Positions 25,666 to 36,089 of a stretch of 57,718 nucleotides of DNA are shown one piece after another (position 1 is the stretch's first letter; each line of letters opens with the position of its first letter). A program made the position numbers and the translations under genes. Source of the DNA: Clostridium sp. N3C (GTDB taxonomy: Bacteria; Bacillota; Clostridia; Clostridiales; Clostridiaceae); the NCBI RefSeq assembly GCF_900095445.1, contig NZ_FMJL01000022.1, forward strand, positions 1 through 57,718. Direction: 5' to 3'. A model generated the notes under the pieces. It did not search any database and had not been told where the DNA came from. It saw nothing but the letters and a program-made list of their open reading frames with translations.

Positions 25666-25983
25666 ATAATGTAATCTATAGAGACGCTGATAGGTGGAAT
25701 CTTGATGCAGTTACCAGTTCTGCAATCATATTTGAAGGAAGTAATCACATGAATAAGGTTTGATTTTTAGCTCATTGATGTATTCTTACTAATCATAAGA
25801 TTAGGAGGATATGTCATGAGCTTTTTTATCTAATTTAAGGGTAGAAATTAGTATATTTCTGAAAGTGTAAAAAAGATTGAGGAGAAGGGTTTTGGTGATA
25901 ACATAGCTGTGAAAAACGATGATGAATTATCAGAGTTGAGTAAGAGCATAAATTGTTGCTTCAAATTCTTTTTTTATGTATAA
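25666..25983 (+). pseudogene. Gap with remnant of a HAMP-domain sensor kinase
   Basis: The 405 bases between brnQ and nadA contain no intact gene. From 25852 one frame reads YISESVKKIEEKGFGDNIAV, then KNDDELSELSKSIN, a clear HAMP/linker segment of a histidine kinase. It has no start and is cut by stops on both sides. Further left (about 25680-25755) a second short frame reads DRWNLDAVTSSAIIFEGSNH, of unknown origin. The kinase piece is a decayed fragment. Confidence 0.6.
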
Positions 25984-25996
25984 TATGTAAAGATAA

Positions 25997-26015
25997 GTGT
26001 ATATACACCTGTAAA
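25997..26015. promoter_or_regulatory. Candidate NiaR-type operator upstream of nadA
   Basis: The perfect palindrome GTGTATATACAC is followed by CTGTAAA, about 55 bases before nadA. Its shape is similar to NiaR (YrxA) sites that control NAD synthesis in Firmicutes. The niaR gene is not in the window, so the assignment rests on motif shape and position. Confidence 0.4.
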
Positions 26016-26071
26016 TATATTTTCAATTTTAGGATTAAGTTAAGAAGTTATAAGAAAAGAGGGAAAAAATT

Positions 26072-26983
26072 ATGAATTCTCAAGAAATGATAAATGAAAT
26101 TAATATACTTAAAAGAGAAAAAAGAGCAATAATACTTGCCCATAATTATCAAAGACCTGAAGTTCAAGATGTGGCTGACTTTGTTGGTGATTCCTTAGAA
26201 CTTAGTAGGAAGGCTGCTAACACTGATGCAGATCTTATAGTTTTTTGTGGTGTCCACTTTATGGCTGAAAGTGCAAAAATCTTTTCACCGGATAAAAAGG
26301 TTCTTTTACCAGTGTATGATGCGGGATGTCCTATGGCGGATATGATAGATGTAGAGCAGCTTAGATCATTAAAAAAGGATCATCCAAATGTTCCAGTAGT
26401 ATGTTATGTTAATTCTTCCGCAGAGGTTAAAGCGGAAAGTGATATATGTTGTACTTCTGCAAATGCATTAAAAGTAGTTCAATCCATTGATAGTGATAAA
26501 GTATTATTTGTACCAGATCAAAATTTAGGTAGTTACGTAGCAAAACAGATACCAGAAAAGGAGATAATATGCTGGGAAGGTTTTTGCATAACCCATAAAA
26601 GAGTAAGAGCTAATGATTTAGATATGGTTAGAGAACGTAGAGGTAAAGTAAAAATATTAGTTCATCCGGAGTGTTGTCCAGAAGTAGTTGAAAAGGCAGA
26701 TTTTGTAGGAAGCACTTCCCAGATAATTAAATATGTAAATAACTCAGAGGAAAAGGAATTTGTAATAGGAACAGAGGTGGGAGTACTTCATTCTTTAAAA
26801 AATCAAAATCCTGATAAAGAGTTTTATTTGCTTTCTCCAGCTCTTACCTGTGTCAATATGAAAAAAACTAAATTGGAGGATGTGTATAGAGCATTAAAGG
26901 ATGAAATGTATGAAATAAAAGTGGAAAAAGAAATAATTTCAGCAGCTAAAAACTCTCTTGAAAGGATGTTAAGAATATCATAG
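26072..26983 (+). CDS. nadA: Quinolinate synthase
   Basis: The 303-residue enzyme condenses iminoaspartate with dihydroxyacetone phosphate to quinolinate using a [4Fe-4S] cluster. The characteristic stretches AIILAHNYQRPEVQDVADFV, VVCYVNSSAEVKAESD, CCTSANA and VHPECCPEVVEKAD are present; the cluster Cys lie in VFCGVHFMAESAK, the HPECC region and nearby. It is the first gene of nadABC, transcribed from the promoter region next to the candidate NiaR site. Confidence 0.95.
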   Translation: MNSQEMINEINILKREKRAIILAHNYQRPEVQDVADFVGDSLELSRKAANTDADLIVFCGVHFMAESAKIFSPDKKVLLPVYDAGCPMADMIDVEQLRSLKKDHPNVPVVCYVNSSAEVKAESDICCTSANALKVVQSIDSDKVLFVPDQNLGSYVAKQIPEKEIICWEGFCITHKRVRANDLDMVRERRGKVKILVHPECCPEVVEKADFVGSTSQIIKYVNNSEEKEFVIGTEVGVLHSLKNQNPDKEFYLLSPALTCVNMKKTKLEDVYRALKDEMYEIKVEKEIISAAKNSLERMLRIS

Positions 26984-26998
26984 GGAGCAAATATAAAA

Positions 26999-28561
26999 AT
27001 GAAAAGAAGATATGTTACGAATTTTAGCTTAGATAATATAAGGAAGGAATATTGTGATGTATTAATCATAGGTACAGGAGTAGCTGGTCTGTACACAGCT
27101 ATAAATATAGATTCCAAGCATGGTGTAATAGTTTTATCAAAGGATAAAATTGATGAAAATAATAGTAATCTAGCTCAGGGAGGTATAGCTGCTTGTTTAA
27201 ATTCTGATGATAGTATTTTTCTTCATTTTCAAGATACTATTAAGGCGGGAAATAACTATAATGATGAAAAAGCTGTAAAAATATTAGTAGAAGAAGGACC
27301 GAAAAATGTAAAAAAACTTTTAGATATAGGCGTTAATTTTGATAAAGATGAAAAAGGAAAGATAAAATCAACTAAAGAAGGAGGACATACCAAAAGAAGA
27401 ATTTTGCATTTTAAGGATAAGACTGGAAAAGAAGTGATGAGAGTTTTGCAAGAAGAGGTACTAAAGAGAAAAAATATAAATATTAAAGAAAACCAATATG
27501 CAATAGATTTATTAACTTTAGATAATAAATGCTTAGGTGTTTTGGCTAAGAATGAAAAGGGAATATATGCTATATTATCAAAGGTAATTGTTTTAGCTAC
27601 CGGAGGAATTGGACAAGTATATAATTATACAACTAATTCCCTTGTTGCCACCGGTGACGGCATTGCCATGGCCTATAGGGCAGGGGCAGAAATAGTAGAT
27701 ATGGAGTTTGTACAATTCCATCCTACCGTTTTATACAGCGAAAAAGACAGCAAGAGATTTTTAATTTCAGAGGCTGTAAGGGGAGAGGGAGCTGTACTTA
27801 GAAACAATAAAAAAGAAGCCTTTATGGGTAGATATGATAAAATGAAGGACTTGGCTCCTAGAGATATAGTTTCTAAAAGTATTTATAATGAAATGATAAA
27901 GGAAAATGCTCCTTATATTTATCTGGATATAACTCATAAAAATGAAGATTTTATTAAAAAGAGATTTCCTAATATATATAAGGTTTGCTTATCTAAAGGA
28001 ATAGATATTACTAAAGAATATATTCCTGTATGTCCTGCTCAACATTATATAATGGGTGGAGTAAGAACGGATTATTTTGGAAAAACTAATATTGAGAGAT
28101 TATATGCCTGTGGAGAGACAGCTTGCACTGGAGTTCATGGGGCTAATAGACTGGCAAGTAATTCTCTTTTAGAAGGATTGGTATTCGGCAGCAGAATAGC
28201 TAAAGATATAAATAATAATATAGACAAAATAGAAATAAAAGAATATTTGATAGCGAATGATGAAATTTATAGTTCTATCCATAAAAATCAAATTGAAAAG
28301 ATTAAAAGTAAAGTGAAAGAAATAATGGGGAGAAAGGCTTTTATATTAAGAAGTAAGGAAGATTTAAATCAAGCTCTAAGTATGATAGAAGAAATATTAG
28401 ATCAGTTAATAAATTGTAAAGAAGATAGTAAGGAATTTTATGAGTGTTTCAATATTGTAACGGTGGCATATTTAATTATAAAGGCTGCATTAAATAGAGA
28501 AAAAAGTCTAGGCAGTCATATAATAATAGATAGTTCTTGGGGGGGAATGAAAGTTGTTTAA
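26999..28561 (+). CDS. nadB: L-aspartate oxidase
   Basis: The 520-residue flavoprotein oxidises aspartate to iminoaspartate for NadA. The FAD-binding start is VLIIGTGVAGLYTAINIDSK, then NSNLAQGGIAAC. The active-site region includes EFVQFHPTVLY and PAQHYIMGGVRTD, with GANRLASNSLLEGLVFG near the end of the flavin domain. In anaerobes fumarate is the likely electron acceptor. It lies 15 bases after nadA and overlaps nadC by 8 bases. Confidence 0.95.
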   Translation: MKRRYVTNFSLDNIRKEYCDVLIIGTGVAGLYTAINIDSKHGVIVLSKDKIDENNSNLAQGGIAACLNSDDSIFLHFQDTIKAGNNYNDEKAVKILVEEGPKNVKKLLDIGVNFDKDEKGKIKSTKEGGHTKRRILHFKDKTGKEVMRVLQEEVLKRKNINIKENQYAIDLLTLDNKCLGVLAKNEKGIYAILSKVIVLATGGIGQVYNYTTNSLVATGDGIAMAYRAGAEIVDMEFVQFHPTVLYSEKDSKRFLISEAVRGEGAVLRNNKKEAFMGRYDKMKDLAPRDIVSKSIYNEMIKENAPYIYLDITHKNEDFIKKRFPNIYKVCLSKGIDITKEYIPVCPAQHYIMGGVRTDYFGKTNIERLYACGETACTGVHGANRLASNSLLEGLVFGSRIAKDINNNIDKIEIKEYLIANDEIYSSIHKNQIEKIKSKVKEIMGRKAFILRSKEDLNQALSMIEEILDQLINCKEDSKEFYECFNIVTVAYLIIKAALNREKSLGSHIIIDSSWGGMKVV

Positions 28562-29384
28562 TTGGATATTAGTTGATGAAATAATCAGGAATGGATTAAA
28601 AGAAGACATAAATAATATTGATATAACTACTGATATTTTAATTGATGATGAAAGCAAGTCAGTAGGCCGTATGTTAGCTAAAGAAAAGGGAGTTATCGCA
28701 GGACTTTACATAGTTAAAAGAGTATTTGAAACTTTGGATAGAGATATAAAGGTTAAATTCAATGTTAAAGATGGAGACAAAGTGGAAAAAGGTACAGTGA
28801 TTGCCCAAATAGAGGGTAGTACTAAAGCTATACTTAAAGGAGAAAGACTTGCCCTTAATCTTATTCAAAGAATGTCTGGTATAGCTACTGTATCTAGGAA
28901 ATATAGAGATCTTGTAAAAGATTTTCCTGTAAGAATTGTTGATACTAGAAAGACTACTCCTGGACTAAGAATACTTGAAAAGTATGCTGTTAGGGTTGGT
29001 GGCTGCTACAACCATAGATATAATCTATCAGAAGCTGTTATGATTAAAGATAATCATATTGAAGCCATAGGTGGTATAAAAGAAGCAATAATTAAGGCTA
29101 AAAATAATCTATCACACACAGTAAAAATCGAAGTTGAAGTTGAAAGTATAGAAGAGTTAAAAGAAGCCATTGAAGCTGGTGCAGATATAGTTATGCTTGA
29201 TAATATGAGCTTTGAAGATATGAAAAAGGCCGTTGAAATAGGTAAAGGAAAAGTTGTTCTTGAAGCATCAGGGGGGATTACTTTAGATCAACTTGCTGAA
29301 GTTGCTAAAACCGGTGTTGATATTATTTCAGTTGGAGCATTAACCCATTCCGTTAAGGCTATGGATATAAGTCTAGTTTTATAA
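28554..29384 (+). CDS. nadC: Nicotinate-nucleotide pyrophosphorylase (quinolinate phosphoribosyltransferase)
   Basis: The 276-residue enzyme converts quinolinate and PRPP to nicotinate mononucleotide. Signature stretches are LNLIQRMSGIATVSRKY, DTRKTTPGLRILEKYAVRVG, IKDNHI and VMLDNMSFEDMKKAVE. GGGGGGAATG in the end of nadB provides the ribosome binding site, so the genes are translationally coupled. A terminator follows. Confidence 0.95.
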   Translation: MFNWILVDEIIRNGLKEDINNIDITTDILIDDESKSVGRMLAKEKGVIAGLYIVKRVFETLDRDIKVKFNVKDGDKVEKGTVIAQIEGSTKAILKGERLALNLIQRMSGIATVSRKYRDLVKDFPVRIVDTRKTTPGLRILEKYAVRVGGCYNHRYNLSEAVMIKDNHIEAIGGIKEAIIKAKNNLSHTVKIEVEVESIEELKEAIEAGADIVMLDNMSFEDMKKAVEIGKGKVVLEASGGITLDQLAEVAKTGVDIISVGALTHSVKAMDISLVL

Positions 29385-29415
29385 GTTAATTAAGAAGGTA
29401 AAGATTAATATAAAA

Positions 29416-29483
29416 AATCAAAAATTCTGCCTTGGGTTACATTTTTGATTTGATATCTAAAGCAGCTGAAAGCTGCTTTTTAT
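29416..29483 (+). terminator. Terminator of nadABC (two hairpins)
   Basis: AATCAAAAAT with ATTTTTGATT forms a first inverted repeat (29416-29450). AGCAGC and GCTGCT with TTTT (29459-29481) form a classical terminator. The rest of the gap to 29704 is AT-rich with the fprA promoter, for which no clear boxes could be fixed. Confidence 0.8.
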
Positions 29484-29704
29484 TATGGTAAAGTATATAT
29501 TTTTTTAATTTATTGTAAACAAATATAAATTAGTTTATCATATAAAAATATTGTTATATAATATTGTATAGTATTTAATAAATTTTTTTATTTCCTGCAA
29601 TACATTTTTTTGTATAAGGTGTTGTTGTTTTTCCTGTAAATTATGGTTATTCTATATGTATAATGTTTAATTTTTTTATGAAATAAATTAAAGGAGGATT
29701 GTGT

Positions 29705-30928
29705 ATGAAAAAATTAAAAATTGCAGATGGAATACATATGCTTACCATGAACGTTGATAAAATACTATTTGAAGGAATGTGGGAACTTGCAAATGGTGTA
29801 ACTCTTAACTCATACATAGTTCAGGGAGAAAAGACTGCAATAGTTGATGGAGTGATTGGTTGGGATGGAATACCTGAAACCTTATATAAAAACTTAGAAG
29901 AAATAGGTGTTGATCCACAAAGCATCGAATATTTAATTGTTAACCATATGGAACCTGACCATTCCGGTTGGATTTCAAACTTCCGAAAGATTAAGGATAA
30001 CTTTACAGTAATATGTACTGACAAGGCTGCAAAGATGGTATCTTCATTTTATGGTGAAGAAAACATTAGGGTTGTGAAGGAAGGAGATACTTTAGATCTA
30101 GGAAATGGAAAGGTGTTAAGTTTCCATACAGTACCAAATGTTCACTGGCCAGATACAATGTACACTTATGAACAATCAACAAAAACCCTTTTCTCCTGTG
30201 ATATGTTTGGATCCTTTGGAACTATAGCAGATCATTGTTTTGATGATGAGTTGACTCCTGAAGAAATAGATTTCTTTGAAAGTGAAGCTATAAGATATTA
30301 TTCTAATGTAATGGGAACTTTTACTGCTAGTGTGAAAAAGGCAATTGATAAAGCAAAAACTCTAGATGTAAAAACAATAGCACCTGGTCATGGTATTGTT
30401 TATAGAAGTAATCCTCAAAAAGTTATGGACAATTATATTAGATATGCAAAATACTCTGAAGGAGCAGGTAAGAATGAAGTTACTATATTGTGGGGCTCCA
30501 TGTATGGAATGACAGGCAAAGCTGTTGAGTATGTTGAAAAAGTACTTCAAAGAGAAGGCGTTAAATACAATAAGCTAGAAATGCCTCTAGATACTGAAAG
30601 CGAAATGGTAGCTACAGTATTTAAGTCTGCAGGAATAATTGTTGCAGCACCTACCTATGAATATAAGCTTTTCCCACCAGTAGCAACAGCTTTAAATGAA
30701 GTTGGTAGAAAGAGAATTACTGGAAAAACTGCCTTTAGATTTGGATCCTATGGATGGTCTGGCGGTGCAGAGAAAGAGTTGGTTGAAATAAATGAAAGAA
30801 ACAGAATGAATTGGCAGTTTATTGAATCTGTAGAATTCGAAGGGGCACCAAAGGATGAAGACCTAGCTAAGGTGGAAGCTGGAGTATTAGAGCTTTTAGA
30901 AAAGATTAAGGATAAGGTTGTAGAGTAG
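29705..30928 (+). CDS. fprA: A-type flavodiiron protein (NO/O2 reductase)
   Basis: The product is about 407 residues. The N-terminal metallo-beta-lactamase-like domain carries the diiron ligands in VNHMEPDHSG (HxExDH), with further ligands in PNVHWPD, SCDMFGSFG and APGHG. The C-terminal flavodoxin domain (ILWGSMYGMTGKAVEYVEK) binds FMN. Such proteins reduce O2 to water or NO to N2O and protect anaerobes. ATG 29705 has AGGAGG 7 bases upstream. It is followed within 20 bases by an Spx/ArsC-like gene, suggesting a stress operon. Confidence 0.93.
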   Translation: MKKLKIADGIHMLTMNVDKILFEGMWELANGVTLNSYIVQGEKTAIVDGVIGWDGIPETLYKNLEEIGVDPQSIEYLIVNHMEPDHSGWISNFRKIKDNFTVICTDKAAKMVSSFYGEENIRVVKEGDTLDLGNGKVLSFHTVPNVHWPDTMYTYEQSTKTLFSCDMFGSFGTIADHCFDDELTPEEIDFFESEAIRYYSNVMGTFTASVKKAIDKAKTLDVKTIAPGHGIVYRSNPQKVMDNYIRYAKYSEGAGKNEVTILWGSMYGMTGKAVEYVEKVLQREGVKYNKLEMPLDTESEMVATVFKSAGIIVAAPTYEYKLFPPVATALNEVGRKRITGKTAFRFGSYGWSGGAEKELVEINERNRMNWQFIESVEFEGAPKDEDLAKVEAGVLELLEKIKDKVVE

Positions 30929-30946
30929 TTTTATGGAGGAAAACCT

Positions 30947-31303
30947 ATGTTATTTGTATACTACCCTAAATGCACTACTTGCCAGAAGGCAAAGAAGTGG
31001 TTGGAGTTAAACAATATAGACTTTGAAGAAAGGCATATCAAGGAAAATAATCCTACCATACAGGAATTGAAGGAGTGGCATAACAAGAGCGGTCTGCCTT
31101 TAAAGAAATTCTTTAATACTAGTGGACATATTTATAGGGAAATGAACTTAAAAAGCAAGTTACCTACCATGAGTGAAGAGGAGCAATATAGTTTACTAGC
31201 ATCAGATGGTATGCTTGTGAAACGTCCAATTCTTGTTAGTGATGACTTTGTTTTGGTAGGATTTAATGAAAGCCAATGGAAAAGTGTCCTTGCTACAAAA
31301 TAA
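30947..31303 (+). CDS. Spx/ArsC family thioredoxin-fold protein
   Basis: The 118-residue protein has YYPKCTTCQKAKKWLELNNI, a CxxC thioredoxin-fold start, and KRPILVSDDFVLVGFNE, with the conserved RP of the ArsC/Spx family. It may be an arsenate reductase-like enzyme (YffB type) or an Spx-type redox protein; the CxxC favours a redox role. It is cotranscribed with fprA. Confidence 0.8.
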   Translation: MLFVYYPKCTTCQKAKKWLELNNIDFEERHIKENNPTIQELKEWHNKSGLPLKKFFNTSGHIYREMNLKSKLPTMSEEEQYSLLASDGMLVKRPILVSDDFVLVGFNESQWKSVLATK

Positions 31304-31363
31304 CTGATTTAAGCGATTACAAGATAATATAAGATAAATACATGATAAACTTGATATAAGATG

Positions 31364-31410
31364 GCTGTCAGTTGAGAAGTTAAATCTTCTTAATTGACGG
31401 CTTTTTTATT
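31364..31410 (+). terminator. Terminator of fprA operon
   Basis: GCTGTCAGTTGAGAAG pairs with CTTCTTAATTGACGGC (one mismatched region), followed by TTTTTT. The remaining 300 bases to the next gene are very AT-rich, with no feature seen other than a likely promoter. Confidence 0.85.
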
Positions 31411-31720
31411 TTAAAATCCATAGTACTAAAACTAATTAATAAATAGCATAATTTTTATTAGCATAAAAAGAGTGCTATTCATAAACTTACTATCGGAATG
31501 GAAAAGAAAAAAGTATATTAATTGCAAAAATATTATAATTATACATAGTAATATTTATATAATTATAAGATATAGTAGAATTTTAGAAAAATACCTTTGA
31601 ATAAATATAAATAATGGAATATAATGTAATCTAGAGATTAAAGTATACATATATAGAAAAATAATTAACTAAATAAATATATAATTCTAATAAACTCTAA
31701 AGCAAATTGGAGGAGTTATT

Positions 31721-33790
31721 ATGAAGATCAAATATAAGATAAGTTTAATTACTGTAATAATGTGTATAGCTTGTGTTGCCGCCTTATGGGCAGTAAATCA
31801 ATTTATATTATCCCAGTACTTGCTAGACACTATACAAGATAAGGTAATAGCTGAAGTTAAATTAAAAGCCAATGATGTGAATTTGTGGATAATACAGGAA
31901 AAGCAAAATTTAGAGATTGTTTCAGAGAAAGTAATACTAGCAAAAGATTATAATCAGGATACATTATATAAGACTTTAGAAAATACCGGGAAGATGAACT
32001 CTGGAAATCTCTATTATATGGCCTTCGAAGATGGAACTTTTATTGACGGGTCAGGATGGGAACCAGATGATAATTATGATCCTTTAACTAGGGAATGGTA
32101 TCTTAAGGCCAAGGAGAATAGTGGACAAATTTATGTGTGCGATCCTTATGTAGATGCTATGTCACAGGATATGATTTTGACATTATCTAAAGAAGTTACC
32201 TTAAATGATGGCAGAAAAGCTGTATTGGGAGTTGATATGAAAATATCAGATATGAACAAGCTGTTAAATTTTATTGATAATAAGGGAGCAGATACTGAAA
32301 CTTTAGCTACTATGAATAATGCAACCTATGAAAGTACATTAAAGGAGGATAATGAATACTATATTTTTTTAATAGATAGACAGGGTAATGTAATCAGTCA
32401 TCCAAATCCAGATTTTTCGAAAAAAGTAGATAAAGTAACTAATGCATCCGATATATTAGAAGGAAAGCTAAATAATTTAAGAAATGCAGAAGATCTAGAC
32501 TTGAATAAAAGAATTTTAAAAGATTATGATGGAAAAGAAAGAGTATTTTTCTTCGATAAATTAGATGAGACTAGCTGGGCTATAGGAATAGCAGTGGATA
32601 AAGATGTAATACTTGAAGCAGAAAATAAATTTATAAAAATTACTCTATGTATATCCCTATTATTGTTATGTGCAGGTATAATAGTTTCTTTTGTCATAGC
32701 AAATAGCATTTCAAAACCAATTATGACAACTAAGAATTTAGCAAATAATATATCTGATTTAAAATTAAATATGGATATAGATGATAAATACTTAGTAAGA
32801 AAAGATGAAGCCGGTGATATAGTAAAAGCTATTAAAGAGACTATATATAAATTAAGAGAGTTTACAGCAAACTTAAATGAGCTATCTACTGTAAATAATA
32901 AAATTTATAATACTACCTTAGAGAAGTCAAATACACTATTAAAGCTTTCAGAAGAGGTATCATCTATGACAGAAGAGCTGTCAACTAGTATGGAAGAGAC
33001 TAGTTTAGCGGGGGAATCTATAACCAAATCAGTAGATGAATTAAATAGCGCAATATCTATATTTGCTATTAAAGTAGAAGAAGGAGCAAAAACAGCAAAT
33101 GAGATAGCTAGTAAGGCAGCAGAATTAGATAGGCTATTTATAGAGTCTAAAGATAATACTATGAATATCTTGGATATAGCTAAGAAAGAAGTTAAGTCTG
33201 CTTTGGACTCTGCAAGGAATGTTGAACAGGTTAAAATGTTAGCAGATGCAATTTTAAGTATAGCAGAGAAAACTAATTTATTGTCCTTAAATGCAGCTAT
33301 AGAGGCAGCTAGAGCTGGTGAGGATGGTAAAGGATTTGCAGTGGTAGCAGAGGAAATAAGAGAATTGTCCGAAGACTCTAATAAAGCAGCAGGAACAATA
33401 AAGAAGTTTGCAGATGACATAAGTGTATCAGTAAATAAATTAGTTTTAGCTACAACTAACTTATTGAACTTCTTAAATGAAAATGTTCTGAAGGATTATA
33501 GTTTAATGTTAAATGCGGTAGGAAATTATAAGAATGATGGAGCTGTATTAAGTGGAATTTTAAGTGAACTTTCAAAAACGGTAAAGAAATTTACAGAAAC
33601 TATAAGCAATGTAGCAACGGCCATTAATGGTGTGTCTGCAACAATACAACAGGCAACAGCAGCTACAGCTAATATTGCTGGGCAAAATAACGAAATGGTT
33701 AGCTCTATACAAGATATAAATGCAGTTATGCAAATGAATATGGAGGCTTCTAATAAATTAACTAATATGATAGCACAGGTAGAGTTATAA
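31721..33790 (+). CDS. Methyl-accepting chemotaxis protein with dCache sensor
   Basis: The 689-residue receptor has a membrane helix near residues 7-29. An extracytoplasmic dCache-type domain follows ([20 protein letters not shown] and [12 protein letters not shown] are typical), then a second helix about 308-330 and a HAMP domain about 330-385. A cytoplasmic signalling domain contains the conserved tip [20 protein letters not shown], then [20 protein letters not shown]. The ligand is probably an amino acid or organic acid. It is monocistronic with GGAGG upstream. Confidence 0.9.
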   Translation: MKIKYKISLITVIMCIACVAALWAVNQFILSQYLLDTIQDKVIAEVKLKANDVNLWIIQEKQNLEIVSEKVILAKDYNQDTLYKTLENTGKMNSGNLYYMAFEDGTFIDGSGWEPDDNYDPLTREWYLKAKENSGQIYVCDPYVDAMSQDMILTLSKEVTLNDGRKAVLGVDMKISDMNKLLNFIDNKGADTETLATMNNATYESTLKEDNEYYIFLIDRQGNVISHPNPDFSKKVDKVTNASDILEGKLNNLRNAEDLDLNKRILKDYDGKERVFFFDKLDETSWAIGIAVDKDVILEAENKFIKITLCISLLLLCAGIIVSFVIANSISKPIMTTKNLANNISDLKLNMDIDDKYLVRKDEAGDIVKAIKETIYKLREFTANLNELSTVNNKIYNTTLEKSNTLLKLSEEVSSMTEELSTSMEETSLAGESITKSVDELNSAISIFAIKVEEGAKTANEIASKAAELDRLFIESKDNTMNILDIAKKEVKSALDSARNVEQVKMLADAILSIAEKTNLLSLNAAIEAARAGEDGKGFAVVAEEIRELSEDSNKAAGTIKKFADDISVSVNKLVLATTNLLNFLNENVLKDYSLMLNAVGNYKNDGAVLSGILSELSKTVKKFTETISNVATAINGVSATIQQATAATANIAGQNNEMVSSIQDINAVMQMNMEASNKLTNMIAQVEL

Positions 33791-34027
33791 TTTAATTTTT
33801 AAAGAAATTCGGCATCATTCCCATTGGTAAGTGGTATTGCTTTTCTTTATCTTTTTGATTATAATATTGGTAATAAAAAACAACAATGCTTTTCAACTAT
33901 AGGATAATATATTTTAAATAACAGTCAATGAGTAAGAAAAAACACCATTAGTATATGATGAGTGATATAATAAAGAAGTTGGACAATAAAAGCATAAGAA
34001 TATATAAGTTAAACTAGGGGGATTATT

Positions 34028-34870
34028 ATGACAGAAGCAAAAGTAATGACAATACAAGATATTTCGTGCTATGGACAGTGCTCAATTACAGTTGCACTTC
34101 CTATAATATCAGCCTGTGGAATAGAGACAGCTATTCTTCCATCTGCAGTACTCTCAACACATACTGGAGGATTCACTAATTTTACATTCCGTGATCTAAC
34201 GGAGGATATTCCTAAAATAATGAAACATTGGATCAGTGAAGGTATAAAGTATGATTGTATTTACTCTGGCTATCTTGGAAGTTTAACACAAATTGAATAT
34301 GTGAAAGAGCTTTTCAAAAATCTGCTTAAGGAAGGGGGACTAAAAATAGTTGACCCGGCTATGGCAGATAATGGCAAACTCTACTATGGGTTTGATGAAG
34401 AATTTGCCCATGCAATGGCAGACCTTTGTGGAGAAGCAGATATTATATTGCCTAATATAACAGAAGCTTGCTTTATGTGTGACAAGGAATTTATCCCAAA
34501 TCAACATACAAGAGAATATATAGATGACCTTCTTGATGCTCTTAAGGAGCTAGGTGCAAAGAATATAGTACTTAAGGGCGTAAGTTATGAGGATTCAAAA
34601 CTTGGTATAATTGTATATGATACTGAAACTGGTGAAAAAAAGGAATACTTTAGTGAAAGAGTAGCATGGACATCACATGGTACTGGTGATTGCTATGCAG
34701 CAGCCTTAACAGGAGCAGTTCTTCAGGGTAAGAGCCTTTATGACGCTGCAGCTTTAGCTGCTGACTTCGTAGTTGAAGCTCTTAAAATTACACAGGGTGA
34801 TGATAATCACAGGTATGGGGTTAAGTTTGAGAAAGCTCTTCCAATGCTAGTTGAAGGATTGAATAAATAG
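34028..34870 (+). CDS. Pyridoxal/pyridoxamine kinase
   Basis: This 280-residue ribokinase-fold kinase has VMTIQDISCYGQCSITVALP, STHTGGFTNF, VDPAMADNGKLYYGFDEEF, LPNITEACFMC and the catalytic-base region SHGTGDCYAAALTGA. It phosphorylates pyridoxal-type B6 vitamers in the salvage route to pyridoxal phosphate. GGGGGA precedes ATG 34028. It is monocistronic. Confidence 0.88.
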   Translation: MTEAKVMTIQDISCYGQCSITVALPIISACGIETAILPSAVLSTHTGGFTNFTFRDLTEDIPKIMKHWISEGIKYDCIYSGYLGSLTQIEYVKELFKNLLKEGGLKIVDPAMADNGKLYYGFDEEFAHAMADLCGEADIILPNITEACFMCDKEFIPNQHTREYIDDLLDALKELGAKNIVLKGVSYEDSKLGIIVYDTETGEKKEYFSERVAWTSHGTGDCYAAALTGAVLQGKSLYDAAALAADFVVEALKITQGDDNHRYGVKFEKALPMLVEGLNK

Positions 34871-34998
34871 TTAATTGCATAATGGCTTTTCCAGTGTTAT
34901 TTTTTAGGAAAAGCTATTTTCTTTTTATAAAGTAACAAGTATTGAAAAATAAAAAATAAATGTAGGAAAGTTAAATAATAAAAAGAGGAATTATTAAT

Positions 34999-35850
34999 AT
35001 GATTAAATATAAGAGATGTACAGAATGTAATGAAGAGATTATATATAAAGCCTTTCAGATTGGTTTTTCTGATTATATTATAAAGATTGAAATGACAAAA
35101 GATGCATTTATGAAACATTTTTTTGGACCAGAAGGAAATAGCATGGAATATTCAGTTATAGCTTTTGATGAAGAAGAACCTGTTGGTCTTTGCTTAGGTG
35201 GCATTAAGGTATATGAAGGAATAAAAACTCTTAGATGTGGAGCACTTTGTGTTCACCCAGATTATAGGGGAACTGAAGTTAGTAACGGACTCTTCAATTT
35301 ACATAGGAAAATAGCCTTAGAGAATAATTGTAAGCAGATGTTTTTGGAAGTTATCGTAGGTAATGATAGGGCTATAAGTTTTTACAGGAAAAAGGGTTAT
35401 GAAAAAGTATATAATTTATTTTATTATTATCATAATAAACCATATGAAATTAGTGCTTCCACCTCCCCAAATTTAATAATAAAAAGAATAGATATGGATG
35501 CTTTAAAGAACTTAAGGGGAGAAATTCAAGATATACATATCAATTGGCAAAATGACTTTGATTATATTAGCTATTTTGATAATCAAGTACATTATGGAGT
35601 ATTTGAAAATGAAAATATGATAGGAGCATTAAGTATTCATCCTTTAGGGAGAATAAATTTTTTATGGGTTAATCCTAAGTTTCGAAATAAGGGTATTGGT
35701 AAAGGACTTATCAGTCATGCTGTAGGAGAGCTTGAGTTGAAGAAGCTAACCATAAGTTTCCCTAATAATGCTTTACTTATGGGTTTTTTAAAGCCTTTGA
35801 ACTTTACTAAGGATTCAATTTCACAGTATGAAATGTATATTACATTATAA
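34999..35850 (+). CDS. Two-domain GNAT N-acetyltransferase
   Basis: The 283-residue protein has an N-terminal GNAT domain (LRCGALCVHPDYRGTEVSNG and EVIVGNDRAISFYRKKGYEK). A second GNAT-like half follows (FLWVNPKFRNKGIGKGLISH, near residue 230). The acetyl-CoA loop R/Q-x-x-G-x-G is best preserved in the C-terminal copy (RNKGIGKG). The substrate is unknown. Confidence 0.8.
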   Translation: MIKYKRCTECNEEIIYKAFQIGFSDYIIKIEMTKDAFMKHFFGPEGNSMEYSVIAFDEEEPVGLCLGGIKVYEGIKTLRCGALCVHPDYRGTEVSNGLFNLHRKIALENNCKQMFLEVIVGNDRAISFYRKKGYEKVYNLFYYYHNKPYEISASTSPNLIIKRIDMDALKNLRGEIQDIHINWQNDFDYISYFDNQVHYGVFENENMIGALSIHPLGRINFLWVNPKFRNKGIGKGLISHAVGELELKKLTISFPNNALLMGFLKPLNFTKDSISQYEMYITL

Positions 35851-35945
35851 ATTTATATAGGAAGTAGGTAATTGAGGAGGATTTACCATATACGGATATA
35901 ATCCTTCTACATGTAATTTAAATAGTATTTATTCTATTACGCTAT

Positions 35946-35990
35946 TGTAGCAGAAAATAATTACTAAAAGTCTTATCAATTGCTGCTACA
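35946..35990. repeat. Inverted repeat TGTAGCAG / CTGCTACA
   Basis: An 8-bp perfect stem with a 29-base loop lies in the gap after the acetyltransferase. There is no T tract; a role as terminator is doubtful. Confidence 0.35.
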
Positions 35991-36089
35991 TTTCTAAATA
36001 TTACTATCTAAATCCTTATATTCGATATCTAAAACTCATATCCTATGTCAGCAGTTAAATAACCATTTAATACTTTTTTTCTAATTTAC

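Noticed and set aside
34897..35118. Minus-strand 73-residue frame near the acetyltransferase start
   Set aside because: It overlaps the acetyltransferase gene antisense, has no ribosome binding site and shows no family features.
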